Below are positions 17,456-27,326 of a DNA stretch of 64,000 bases, in pieces. The stretch's first letter is position 1. Each line of letters begins with the position of its first letter. The DNA is from Paracoccaceae bacterium (lineage in GTDB: Bacteria > Pseudomonadota > Alphaproteobacteria > Rhodobacterales > Rhodobacteraceae), in the NCBI GenBank assembly GCA_002709405.1, contig PAQV01000066.1, positions 1 through 64,000 on the forward strand, read 5' to 3'. A program made the position numbers and the translations under genes. The notes below the pieces were generated by a model. The model worked only from the letters and a program-made list of their open reading frames with translations. It was not told where the DNA came from and did not search any database.

Positions 17456-19542
17456 CAGGGGGCCTCTGTCTTGCGGTCCAGAATAAGGGCGTTCAGGCCA
17501 TCGACCCGGGCATCGAACCGGGCGGTGACATAGGTCGAGGTTGCATTTTCCACGATCAGGGCCGGGCCGGGCAGGCAGGTGCCCGGGTGGAGGGCGTCGC
17601 GTTCGTGCACGGGCACCTCGCCCCAGCTGCGTGTGGTGGCGTCGAAGATCCGGCGGTGGCCCGGGGCCTCTGGCGCGGGCAGGGGAGGCACCGGGTCGGG
17701 CGGGGTCGGCGCTTCGGTCTCGGCGCCGACGAAGACCGACCAGGACAGGATCTCGATCGCGGCGCTGGGGATGTGGCGTTCGAACAGCCGCCGGTAGGCG
17801 GTTTCGAAGGCGGTGCGCAGGGTGTCGGCATCGGCCCCGGTCAGGGGGGCGATGGGCAGGTCGACGCTGATTTCGTGGCCCTGGCCGGCATAGCGCATGA
17901 AGGCGGTGCGGCGCTGGACCAGCGGGCCGGTCGCGCCCGAGGCAAGGTCCGTGGTCTCGGCGGTCATCTCGTCCAGAAGGGCGGTGGCGGCGGCAGCATC
18001 GAAGGTGTCGAGCCGCATGAACCGGCTGCGGGTGGATTCGAAGGCCACCGGCGCGCGCAGGAAGCCCACGGCCGATCCCACGCCCGCATCGGCGGGGATG
18101 ATCACGCGCGCCAGGCCCAGCTTTTCGGCCACCCGGGCGGCATGCAGGGGGGCCGCGCCGCCAAAGGCGATCAGGCTGTGGGTCTTCAGCGTGGCCCCGC
18201 GTTCCACAGCGTGGACCCGGGCGGCGTTCGACATGGTTTCGTCGACCATCTCGGTCACGCCAAGCGCGCCCATTTCGGTCTCAAGGCCCAGGGGTGTCGC
18301 GATGGTGTCGTTCAGCGCCTTTGCCGCGGCATCGGCGTTCAGCGACAGGGTGCGCCCGGCAAAGCGGTCAGGCGCGATGCGGCCCAGGACCACATCGGCA
18401 TCGGTCACCGTCGGCTGGGTGCCTCCGCGCCCATAGGCCGCCGGGCCGGGTTCAGAGCCTGCGCTTTCGGGGCCCACGGTGATCGACTGGGTGGCGTCGA
18501 TGGCGGCGATGGAGCCACCGCCCGCGCCGATCTCGATCATCTCGATCACGGGGATGCGGATCGGCAAGCCGCTGCCTTTCAGGAAGCGGGCGGTGCGGTC
18601 GACCTCGAAGGTGCGGGCGGTCTGCGGGCGGCCGTCCTCGATCAGGCAGATCTTGGCCGTGGTGCCGCCCATGTCGAAGGACAGGACCCGGTCCTCGCCG
18701 CTGGCCGCGGCGATGTGGCCGGCCAGGATCGCGCCGCCGGCCGGGCCGGATTCGACCAGGCGCACCGGAAATCGGCAGGCCGCGTCGATGCTGGCCAGCG
18801 CGCCGCCCGAGGTCATCAGCCGCAGCGGCGCCTGGCAGCCCCGGTCGGCCAGGGCCCGGGCCAGCCGGGTCAGGTAGCCGGCCATCAGCGGCTGGACATA
18901 GGCATTGGCGATGGTGGTCGAGGTGCGTTCGTATTCGCGGATCTCGGGGCAGACCTCGGAGGAAATCGACACCGGCAGGTCGGGGGCGATATCGGCCAGA
19001 ATCTCGCGGGCCCGGCGTTCATGGGCGGGGTTGGCATAGGCGTGCAGGAAGGCCACGGCGATGGCCTGCGCGCCCGCGGCGAGGGCGTCCCGGGCCACCT
19101 GCCGCAGGGCGTCTTCGTCCAGCTCCAGCAGGGGCTGGCCGGTGACATCCATCCGCTCGGGCACGGTAAAGCGCAGCCGGCGCGGGACCAGGGGCGGGTT
19201 GCGTTCGATGTTCAGGTCGTACTGGGCGTGGCGGCTTTCGTCGGCAATGGCGATCACGTCGCGAAAGCCCTCGGTGGCGATCAGGGCGGTCACCGCGCCC
19301 TTGCGCTCGATGATGGCATTGGTGGCCAGGGTGGTGCCATGGACGAACTGGGCGACCTCGGCAAACGAGGCCCCGAGCGCGTCGAGCGCCTGGGTGACCC
19401 CGTCAAGCAGGGCCCGTTCGGGGGCGTCATGGGTCGTGAGCACCTTGGCGCTGACCCGCTGGTGGCCGCGTTCGGCCACGACATCCGTGAAAGTGCCGCC
19501 GATATCAGCGGCGAGCCCGAGAGGGGCACTTGCGCCTGTCAT
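17455..19542 (-). CDS. hyuA: Hydantoinase / N-methylhydantoinase A subunit (HyuA, ATP-dependent type)
   Basis: 695 residues. The N-terminal domain opens with ADIGGTFTD (12-20), the phosphate-binding motif of this ATPase family; ATNAIIERKG follows near 75 and DMGGTTAKICL near 285. Start placed at 19542, which has AAGGAG six bases upstream; an upstream in-frame ATG at 19665 lies inside the island palindrome and is rejected. Two-gene operon with hyuB, downstream of the GntR gene and separated from it by the operator at 19650-19669. ATP-dependent ring opening of a hydantoin, oxoproline or similar lactam. Confidence 0.9.
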   Translation of the reverse strand: MTGASAPLGLAADIGGTFTDVVAERGHQRVSAKVLTTHDAPERALLDGVTQALDALGASFAEVAQFVHGTTLATNAIIERKGAVTALIATEGFRDVIAIADESRHAQYDLNIERNPPLVPRRLRFTVPERMDVTGQPLLELDEDALRQVARDALAAGAQAIAVAFLHAYANPAHERRAREILADIAPDLPVSISSEVCPEIREYERTSTTIANAYVQPLMAGYLTRLARALADRGCQAPLRLMTSGGALASIDAACRFPVRLVESGPAGGAILAGHIAAASGEDRVLSFDMGGTTAKICLIEDGRPQTARTFEVDRTARFLKGSGLPIRIPVIEMIEIGAGGGSIAAIDATQSITVGPESAGSEPGPAAYGRGGTQPTVTDADVVLGRIAPDRFAGRTLSLNADAAAKALNDTIATPLGLETEMGALGVTEMVDETMSNAARVHAVERGATLKTHSLIAFGGAAPLHAARVAEKLGLARVIIPADAGVGSAVGFLRAPVAFESTRSRFMRLDTFDAAAATALLDEMTAETTDLASGATGPLVQRRTAFMRYAGQGHEISVDLPIAPLTGADADTLRTAFETAYRRLFERHIPSAAIEILSWSVFVGAETEAPTPPDPVPPLPAPEAPGHRRIFDATTRSWGEVPVHERDALHPGTCLPGPALIVENATSTYVTARFDARVDGLNALILDRKTEAP

Positions 19543-19649
19543 TCTGTCTCCTTCGGCGGCCGGTTCTGGGCGCGCCCGGTCCGACCCTATGGCAGGGGCC
19601 TGTCCAGCCCAGAGCGGACCCGGCCGCGACAGGCAAAACGTGCGGATGT

Positions 19650-19669
19650 CGCGATGGCATGCCAAACTG
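19650..19669. promoter_or_regulatory. Palindromic operator upstream of hyuA
   Basis: CGATGGCATGCCAAACT around the core TGGCATGCCA (19655-19664), with less AT-rich flanks than the other copies. It lies between the GntR gene and hyuA, about 115 bases before the hyuA start. Confidence 0.65.
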
Positions 19670-19735
19670 CGCGGCAGTCTGCGGGAATTTTTCGCACAGA
19701 AGGGATGGGGCGCGGGATAGGCGGGGGGGGCGGGG

Positions 19736-20422
19736 TCAGTCGGCGGCCTTTGACAGTGCCTCGGAGACCGACAGGCCGGTGTTCAGCAGGTGCCGTTCCC
19801 AGATCTCTCCGGCGGCGGCGCTGTCGCGGGCCTTGAGGGCGGTCAGCATGTCCTGGTGTTCGTCCATGGACTGGTCCCACCGGCCCCGGTCGAAGATCGC
19901 CATGTAGCGCCCGCGATGGGCCAGCAACATCAGCCGTTCGCGGCTGGCGGCCAGGACCGGGTTGTCGGCGATGCGCACGATGGCGTCATGGGTGGCGCTG
20001 TTCAGGGCAAAGTAGGGGTCAAGGTTGTCGTCCGCGTGATGGCGGGCCATCTCGTCATGCATGCGGGCGAGGTCTTCCCATTCGGCATCGGTGATCCGCC
20101 GGGCGGCGCGGGCGGCGGCCTGGCTTTCCAGGGCCGAGATGACCTCGAACAGGTCCTGGGCGTCCTGGGCGGTATAGGGGGCCACGCGCGCGCCCCGGTT
20201 CTTGAAGATCTCGACCAGCCCGTCCTGGCGCAGCAGTTTCAGGGCCTCGCGCATGGGGGTTCGGGACACCTGTAATTCAGCGCAGAGCTTGCGTTCGACC
20301 ACGTGTTCCCCCGGCTTGAGCTGGCCGCGCACGATCATGTCCCGAAGAATGTCGGCCACGTCTTCGGTCAGCGACAGCGACGGGCGGGTGGAACCGGCGG
20401 GCTGGGGGTCAGGTGCAAGCAA
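19736..20422 (-). CDS. GntR-family transcriptional regulator, FCD (FadR) subfamily
   Basis: 228 residues. The winged helix (about 20-80) includes VVERKLCAELQVSRTPMREAL, and the C-terminal FCD domain keeps its likely metal/ligand histidines (THDAI, DEHQDM, ERHLL). FCD regulators usually sense carboxylic acids. A TTG start at 20422 is the only option upstream of the DNA-binding helices, because an in-frame stop lies two codons before it; AGAGAG sits about 8 bases upstream. It is next to hyuA and is the only regulator inside the island, hence the best candidate to bind the TGGCATGCCA palindromes. Confidence 0.88.
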   Translation of the reverse strand: MLAPDPQPAGSTRPSLSLTEDVADILRDMIVRGQLKPGEHVVERKLCAELQVSRTPMREALKLLRQDGLVEIFKNRGARVAPYTAQDAQDLFEVISALESQAAARAARRITDAEWEDLARMHDEMARHHADDNLDPYFALNSATHDAIVRIADNPVLAASRERLMLLAHRGRYMAIFDRGRWDQSMDEHQDMLTALKARDSAAAGEIWERHLLNTGLSVSEALSKAAD

Positions 20423-20423
20423 G

Positions 20424-20439
20424 TGTCATCTCTCTGACA
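20424..20439. promoter_or_regulatory. Short inverted repeat at the GntR translation start
   Basis: TGTCA (20424-20428) and TGACA (20435-20439) frame the RBS of the GntR gene with a 6-base centre. It differs from the TGGCATGCCA motif; a half-site ATGGCA occurs further upstream at 20461-20466. Autoregulation is possible but weakly supported. Confidence 0.35.
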
Positions 20440-20547
20440 GTTGAGATCTCGGCCAAAACGATGGCAAATCTGCGCGGCGGCAACAATCGTAAAATCGCAG
20501 GTTGTGCCCGTCCCGTGCTGACCTGTGGGGGCGGGCGCGCAAAGGGG

Positions 20548-21477
20548 TCAGCCCCGCGACCGGAGTGCGCTGTGCTGCTCGGCATGGCGGGCCTGAAAGA
20601 AGTCGTGCACCAGCTGCGACAGGTCGGCCAGCTGCTTGGACAGCGGCGAGGTCTTGCGCCAGACCATGCCGATGACCCGCGTCGGCCGGGGCGTGGCCAG
20701 GCGGGCGACCGACACCTGGGCCGACCGCGATTCCACCGCCACGGCCATTTCCGGGATCAGCGTGACACCGATGCCCGCGCCGACCATCTGGACCAGGGTG
20801 GTCAGCGAGCTGGCCTCCATCAGGTCGCGGGACCGGGTCGGGGTGAGCTGGCAGAAGGACAGGGCCTGGTCGCGGAAGCAATGGCCCTCTTCCAGCAGCA
20901 GCAGGCGCATTTCGCGCAAGGCCCCGGGCTGGGGCACCGGCTTGGCCGCATCCGCGACCGGGCGGACCAGAACGAATTCCTCTTCGAAGAGCCGCTGTTC
21001 GAACAGCGTCGGTTCCGACACCGGCAGGGCGACAATGGCCGTGTCCAGCAGGCCGTTTTCCAGGTCCTCGATCAGCTTGCTGGTCACCGCCTCGCGCGGG
21101 TGGGGGTCAAGCCCGGGGAAGCGGGCGTTCAGCTCGCCGATCAAAAGGGGCAGCATGTAGGGGGCCACGGTGGGAATGACCCCGATCCGCAGGCGCCCGG
21201 TCAGGGGCCCTTGCGCGGTGCGGGCCAGGTCGCCGATTTCATCCACCGAGCGCAGGATCTCGCGCGCACGCTCGACCAGGGTTTCGCCCAGCCCGGTCAG
21301 CTGGATCTGCCGCTTGGTGCGTTCGATCAGGGGCGAGCCGATGAGGGTTTCCAGTTCCTTGATTTGCACGGACAGGGCCGGCTGCGAGATCGAACAGGCA
21401 TCGGCGGCCCGCCCGAAATGCCTGTGGCGGGCGAGCGCTTCGAAGTAGCGCAGGTGTTTCAGGGTCAGGCCATTCAT
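20548..21477 (-). CDS. oxyR: OxyR, hydrogen-peroxide-sensing LysR-type regulator
   Basis: 309 residues. N-terminal LysR helix-turn-helix (about 20-60) and a regulatory domain with LLEEGHCFRDQALSFC: Cys200 and Cys209, the same spacing as the redox cysteines Cys199/Cys208 of E. coli OxyR, which is diagnostic. It is divergent from katG with a 155-base shared region, the classical arrangement. Peroxide oxidises the pair to a disulfide and the protein then activates katG. Slightly longer than E. coli OxyR, with a basic C-terminal tail. Confidence 0.95.
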   Translation of the reverse strand: MNGLTLKHLRYFEALARHRHFGRAADACSISQPALSVQIKELETLIGSPLIERTKRQIQLTGLGETLVERAREILRSVDEIGDLARTAQGPLTGRLRIGVIPTVAPYMLPLLIGELNARFPGLDPHPREAVTSKLIEDLENGLLDTAIVALPVSEPTLFEQRLFEEEFVLVRPVADAAKPVPQPGALREMRLLLLEEGHCFRDQALSFCQLTPTRSRDLMEASSLTTLVQMVGAGIGVTLIPEMAVAVESRSAQVSVARLATPRPTRVIGMVWRKTSPLSKQLADLSQLVHDFFQARHAEQHSALRSRG

Positions 21478-21479
21478 AA

Positions 21480-23801
<2,322 letters not shown>

Positions 23802-23821
23802 TCGCCAAGGGCTCCCCGTGG

Positions 23822-23847
23822 CTCCCCGTGCTGTGCGGCACGGGGAG
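23822..23847 (+). terminator. First hairpin after katG
   Basis: CTCCCCGTG (23822-23830) pairs with CACGGGGAG (23839-23847), 8-base loop, no T-run. The left arm is preceded by a direct repeat GGCTCCCCGT, so an alternative register exists. Probably stabilises the katG 3' end ahead of the true terminator. Confidence 0.5.
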
Positions 23848-23894
23848 ACCCGCGGTTTACGGTTGCGCCAAGCGGCCGGGATCATTTGATTTTC

Positions 23895-23928
23895 AAGCCC
23901 GGCCCGTCATTGGGCCGGGCTTTCTTGT
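23895..23928 (+). terminator. Rho-independent terminator of katG
   Basis: Perfect 11-bp stem AAGCCCGGCCC (23895-23905) with GGGCCGGGCTT (23912-23922), 6-base loop, followed by TCTTGTCT. It separates katG from the convergent LysR gene. Confidence 0.8.
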
Positions 23929-23940
23929 CTCAGCCCTTTG

Positions 23941-24813
23941 TCAGGTTTTCGTAAGGGCGGCGGGCAAGGCCCGGGCCAGGTAGCCCATCAGCAAGGACAC
24001 GCGGGGCAGGGACCTGAGGTCCGGGTGGGTCAGGACCCACAGGCTGTTTTCGGGCACGTCCGGCAGGGGGAAGAGACGCTCCAGCCCGGGCTGGCCCAGG
24101 TCGTCGGGCAGCAGGCCCAGCCCGTGACCGGCCCGGGCCAGCTGGGCAATATTGGCCAGGTCATCGCTGTGAACGGCCGTAAGCGGCTGGGCCTTGTCCA
24201 GCGCCGCCCGGTAGGCCGGGTGGGCGGCCAGGGGACCGGCCGGCGCGATCACCCGGTGGTCGGCCAGGTCCTGCGGGCCGTCGGGCCGGCCGTAGGCGTC
24301 AAGGTACGCGGGCGCGCCGTGGATGGCCCAGGCGATGCCCAGGATGCGCCGGCCCCACAGGTGATCGGACGGCGCATGGGCCACCCGCAGGGCAACATCG
24401 GCATCGCGCGAGCTCATGTTCGCCTCTTGGTTCGACACCAGCAATTCGACGGTGATCTCGGGGTGCTGCGCGGCGAACCGAGCCAGGACATCGGGCAGGT
24501 GCAGGTCGGCGAAACTGCGCGGCGCGGTCAGCCGGACGATGCCCGCCGCCCCCATGTCGCGCCCGGCCACCCGCCGTTCGATGTCGTCGAAGGACCGGGC
24601 GATCGACTGGCCGATGACCTGCATCTCGCGGCCCGCGTCGGTCAGCACGTAGCGGCCCTTGACCCGGTCGAACAACCGCGTGCCCAGGTCGGTTTCCAGG
24701 GCGGCCATGTGGCGAAAGGCGGTGGCATGGCTGACCCCGGTCCGGTCCGCCGCGCCCGCCAGGGTGCCGCTGTCGCACAAGGCCAGGAAGATCCGGATCG
24801 CGTTCCAGTCCAT
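23941..24813 (-). CDS. LysR-family transcriptional regulator
   Basis: 290 residues. N-terminal winged helix FLALCDSGTLAGAADRTGVSHATAFRHM in the usual place (about 9-36), then a LysR substrate domain. The variant SHATAFRHM instead of SQPAVS is seen in LysR proteins that control small detoxification genes. It is divergent from the VOC-GST pair, 108 bases away, so it probably regulates them. The inducer is unknown. Confidence 0.9.
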   Translation of the reverse strand: MDWNAIRIFLALCDSGTLAGAADRTGVSHATAFRHMAALETDLGTRLFDRVKGRYVLTDAGREMQVIGQSIARSFDDIERRVAGRDMGAAGIVRLTAPRSFADLHLPDVLARFAAQHPEITVELLVSNQEANMSSRDADVALRVAHAPSDHLWGRRILGIAWAIHGAPAYLDAYGRPDGPQDLADHRVIAPAGPLAAHPAYRAALDKAQPLTAVHSDDLANIAQLARAGHGLGLLPDDLGQPGLERLFPLPDVPENSLWVLTHPDLRSLPRVSLLMGYLARALPAALTKT

Positions 24814-24820
24814 GATTCCA

Positions 24821-24834
24821 TTTCATTTATGAAA
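24821..24834. promoter_or_regulatory. Inverted repeat at the LysR/VOC divergent promoter
   Basis: TTTCAT-TT-ATGAAA, a perfect 6-bp dyad seven bases upstream of the LysR start. Autoregulatory binding site candidate; AT-rich against a GC-rich background. Confidence 0.45.
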
Positions 24835-24921
24835 CACTGGCCGTCATTTCTGTCTATCGAGATCATATTTGCAACAGAATACCTCTGTCCTCAGACGCAA
24901 CACTGACCCGGAGGATCACAC

Positions 24922-25293
24922 ATGATTGGGTACACGTCTTTGGGCACGGGCGACCTGGCCCGCTCGGCCGCATTTTACGACAGGCTGCTGGCCGCGTTCG
25001 GCGCCCGGCGCATCATGGAGTTCGACGATTTCATCGTCTGGGCCTCGGCCAACGGGGGGCCGGGCTTTTCCATCCACATCCCCGAGGACGGCTGGCCCTA
25101 TTCGGTGGGCAACGGGGTGATGATCGCCCTCGCGGCGGCGGACAAGGCCCAGGTCGAGGCCGTCCACGCCCTGGCGCTGGAGCTGGGCGGAACCGACGAA
25201 GGCGCGCCGGGCGACCGGGCCGAGGGCTTTTACGCGGCCTACTTCCGCGATCCCGACGGCAACAAGCTGAACGTTCACCACATGGGGGGCTGA
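24922..25293 (+). CDS. VOC-superfamily (glyoxalase/dioxygenase fold) protein
   Basis: 123 residues, one VOC module pair: GYTSLGTGDLARSAAFYDRLL at the N-terminus and YAAYFRDPDGNKLNVHH at the C-terminus, the two half-site signatures. Metal ligands cannot be assigned safely because the first His of many glyoxalases is absent from the N-terminal strand. RBS CGGAGG. Followed after two bases by a glutathione transferase, suggesting joint detoxification of an electrophile. Not a proven lactoylglutathione lyase. Confidence 0.85.
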   Translation: MIGYTSLGTGDLARSAAFYDRLLAAFGARRIMEFDDFIVWASANGGPGFSIHIPEDGWPYSVGNGVMIALAAADKAQVEAVHALALELGGTDEGAPGDRAEGFYAAYFRDPDGNKLNVHHMGG

Positions 25294-25295
25294 GG

Positions 25296-25991
25296 ATGGA
25301 TGCCCAGGGCTACAAGGTCATCGGCCACCGGCTGTGTCCTTACGTGCAGCGGGTGGTCATCACCCTGGACGAACACGGGCTTGCGTTCACGCGCGAGGAC
25401 ATCGACCTGGATCGCAAACCGGCCTGGCTGGAGGACCTGTCGCCCAACCGCGAAGTGCCTGTGCTGCGCCTGGCCGAGGGCGATTGGCTGGTCGAGTCCG
25501 GTGTGATCGCGCGCTACCTGGATCGTGTCTCGGGCGGGGGGCTGCTGCCCCGCGATGCGCGCGACGCGGCGCGGCACGAGGCCTGGATCGCCCATGCCGA
25601 CGGCATGTTGTCCCTGGTGGCGGGCGTCATCTACCTCGACCAGGATGCGCGGGCCGTCGAACGTTCGGTGCAGGCTCTGGCCGGGCGGTTGGACCGGATG
25701 GTCACGCGCCTGCCGCCCGATCCCTATTTCTCGGGGTCCGAGTTCGGGCTGGTCGACATCGTTATGGCCACCCTGGTGCGCTATTTCGAGGTGATTGACC
25801 TGGTGTCCGATACGGCGCTGGCTCCGCCGCCGGACACGCCGCTGGGGGTCTGGTGGGCCAGGGTACGTGGCCGTCGTTCCGTCGCGCGGGCAGTGCCTGC
25901 GGAGTACGAGGCCGAGCTGCGCCGGTTCATCGCCGCCAAGCCCAGCCACGCCGGCCGTGTCCTGGCCGGGATGGAACTGGCGGGCATCTAG
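25296..25991 (+). CDS. Glutathione S-transferase family protein, omega-like
   Basis: 231 residues. Thioredoxin-fold N-terminal domain with Cys14 in LCPYVQR, the omega/DHAR-type catalytic cysteine, and REVPVLRLAEGDWLVESGVIARYL (about 47-70, cis-Pro and the glutamate/serine that bind glutathione), then an all-helical C-terminal domain. Cysteine-type members act as thiol transferases or dehalogenase/reductase-like enzymes rather than conjugating transferases. ATG two bases after the VOC stop; co-translated. Probably controlled by the divergent LysR protein. Confidence 0.88.
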   Translation: MDAQGYKVIGHRLCPYVQRVVITLDEHGLAFTREDIDLDRKPAWLEDLSPNREVPVLRLAEGDWLVESGVIARYLDRVSGGGLLPRDARDAARHEAWIAHADGMLSLVAGVIYLDQDARAVERSVQALAGRLDRMVTRLPPDPYFSGSEFGLVDIVMATLVRYFEVIDLVSDTALAPPPDTPLGVWWARVRGRRSVARAVPAEYEAELRRFIAAKPSHAGRVLAGMELAGI

Positions 25992-26028
25992 GGCGGCCGT
26001 CTAAGGCGGGCAATCCGGATGGCTCCTT

Positions 26029-26090
26029 GGCCCGGTCCCTTCATCGGGGGCCGGGCCTTTCGGTTTGGACCGGTGCCCGATGAAGGGGCC
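26029..26090. terminator. Complex hairpin between convergent gst and mipA-like genes
   Basis: Two competing structures: GGCCCGG (26029-26035) with CCGGGCC (26051-26057) followed by TTTCGGTTT, and a longer arm 26034-26048 pairing with 26076-26090 (15 bp, one G-U). A bidirectional terminator is likely. Confidence 0.6.
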
Positions 26091-26094
26091 GATC

Positions 26095-26874
26095 CTAGAA
26101 GCGATAGCCGAAGAAGAACGCGAAGGTGGATTGCGTCTTGTCCTGCACGATGGGGCTGTCGGCGGCATCGCCAAGCAGTTGGCCGAGCCCCAGTTCTCCG
26201 TAGACGAACCAGTTCTGGGTCAGGGCGTAGCGGGCGGTCAGGTTGATATCGACCCGCTGGAACCCGGACGACGCGTCGTGGATGGCACGGCCCGAGGATG
26301 CGGACTGGGCAGGGGTCACGCCGAAATAGCCGGTCATGTAGTTGTTGTCCGCATAGGTGATGGACGCTCCGGCGGACCAGCTGAAGCGGCGCGACACGTC
26401 CCATTCGTATTCAAAGCCCAGGCTGGCGGTGGTGCCCTCGGCGCCGTCGAAATAGCGGTCGAGCAGCAGGAACACCCGGGCATCGCCCGAGCGATAGCCC
26501 AGTTCCGCGCCCAGGATGAGGCCATCGTCGATATCGGCAAAGCCCACCAGATCGTCGGCGTCGCGCGCGCCGTCGTAGGACAGGTCGATGGTGCCGTAAT
26601 AGCTGTCGGTGGTCAGAAGGTTCACGGCGATCAGGTCCGGGCCAAGCTGAAGGCGGCCATAGGTCAGGATGATCGTGGGAAGGGCCTCGATCTCGTTCTC
26701 GTCGCTGCCCTCGAAGGTGGGTTCCGATTCCACGCGCCCGCCCAGGATCAGCCCCCATTTGCGGTCCGGGTTGCCGTCGTCCTGGGCGCGGGCGGGGGCG
26801 GTAGTGAGGGCGGCGAGCGACAGGCCGAGGCCGGCCGCCAGCAGGCGTGGGGTGATCGGTGTGAAACGGTTCAT
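26095..26874 (-). CDS. MipA/OmpV-family outer-membrane protein
   Basis: 259 residues. Sec signal peptide with cleavage after APARAQ (about residue 30), then alternating beta strands and a terminal aromatic signature FFFGYRF, as expected for insertion by the BAM complex. MipA proteins interact with lytic transglycosylases in E. coli, and several are induced by antibiotics or envelope stress. A box 85 bases upstream is almost the same as the one in front of the two-component operon at 28048-30161, so the gene is probably in that regulon. Confidence 0.87.
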   Translation of the reverse strand: MNRFTPITPRLLAAGLGLSLAALTTAPARAQDDGNPDRKWGLILGGRVESEPTFEGSDENEIEALPTIILTYGRLQLGPDLIAVNLLTTDSYYGTIDLSYDGARDADDLVGFADIDDGLILGAELGYRSGDARVFLLLDRYFDGAEGTTASLGFEYEWDVSRRFSWSAGASITYADNNYMTGYFGVTPAQSASSGRAIHDASSGFQRVDINLTARYALTQNWFVYGELGLGQLLGDAADSPIVQDKTQSTFAFFFGYRF

Positions 26875-26958
26875 TGCGGTCCCTTTCTCCGCGCCGGGAC
26901 GGCACGGACATCATTGCCGGCTGACAGATGGCAGGCGGTTGGGGGGCGCGATGTGTTC

Positions 26959-26979
26959 TTTTGTTAAGATGTGTTGCGC
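26959..26979 (-). promoter_or_regulatory. Candidate response-regulator box upstream of the mipA-like gene
   Basis: On the + strand TTTTGTT-AAGATG-TGTTGCGC: two TGTT elements 10 bp apart, the direct-repeat layout used by OmpR-type regulators. 18 of 21 bases match the box at 30241-30261, and distance and orientation relative to the controlled start codon are alike (85 and 80 bases). Confidence 0.7.
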
Positions 26980-27016
26980 AGGTTTCGGGCGGCCCGGCGA
27001 CGCTCGGCCAGACACA

Positions 27017-27033
27017 TTTCTTAACCTAAGAAA
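27017..27033. promoter_or_regulatory. Perfect 7-bp inverted repeat
   Basis: TTTCTTA (27017-27023) and TAAGAAA (27027-27033) with a 3-base centre. It lies 38 bases beyond the response-regulator box. Possible second operator of the mipA-like gene or of the DUF2306 gene. Confidence 0.4.
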
Positions 27034-27261
27034 GCGCAAGGGCTCCGGTTCGGGTCCTACCTTGGGCCTGCCGCCGGCCCCGTGGGGTGTCCGCTGTGTG
27101 CCGGGGCGGGCAGCACAGGAGTTCGGATCATGATCACCCCCGTCATCCCTTGCGGCAGGACAGGCACGTGTTGCGTTGCACACCGTCGGGCCCCGCCAGG
27201 CCGCCAGAGGCCACAAGCCCCGCCCTTCGAACGACCCGACCGGCAAACCACCGGGCGGGCA

Positions 27262-27281
27262 CGTTTTTTTCCAAAAAAACG
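27262..27281. promoter_or_regulatory. T7/A7 palindrome upstream of the DUF2306 gene
   Basis: CGTTTTTTTCCAAAAAAACG, 9-bp arms and a 2-base centre, striking in DNA of this composition. It ends 45 bases before the DUF2306 ATG. It may be a curved promoter/UP-like element, a regulator site, or a hairpin leader; I cannot decide between them. Confidence 0.4.
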
Positions 27282-27326
27282 GGCGCGGGGATCATGGGTT
27301 CTGCGCCAAAGACAAGAGGTTTCCTG

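Larger units (their letters stand above)
26875..27326. other. Long intergenic control region, mipA-like / DUF2306
   Basis: 452 bases with no convincing gene. It contains the response-regulator box (26959-26979), a perfect dyad TTTCTTA-acc-TAAGAAA (27017-27033), GC-rich unstructured sequence, and a T7/A7 palindrome (27262-27281) shortly before the DUF2306 start. Short frames here lack RBS and codon bias. Confidence 0.65.

Noticed and set aside
19543-19665. Upstream ATG extending HyuA by 41 residues
   Set aside because: That ATG is part of the palindromic operator; the ATG at 19542 has a strong RBS next to the conserved ADIGGTFTD start.
17587-19836. 749-codon open frame on the + strand opposite hyuA
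   Set aside because: Runs through hyuA and the operator region with a Gly/Gln/Arg-rich shadow sequence and no RBS.
23811-23830. Direct repeat GGCTCCCCGT near the katG 3' end as a possible attachment site
   Set aside because: Only ten bases, part of a hairpin, with no integrase or tRNA nearby.
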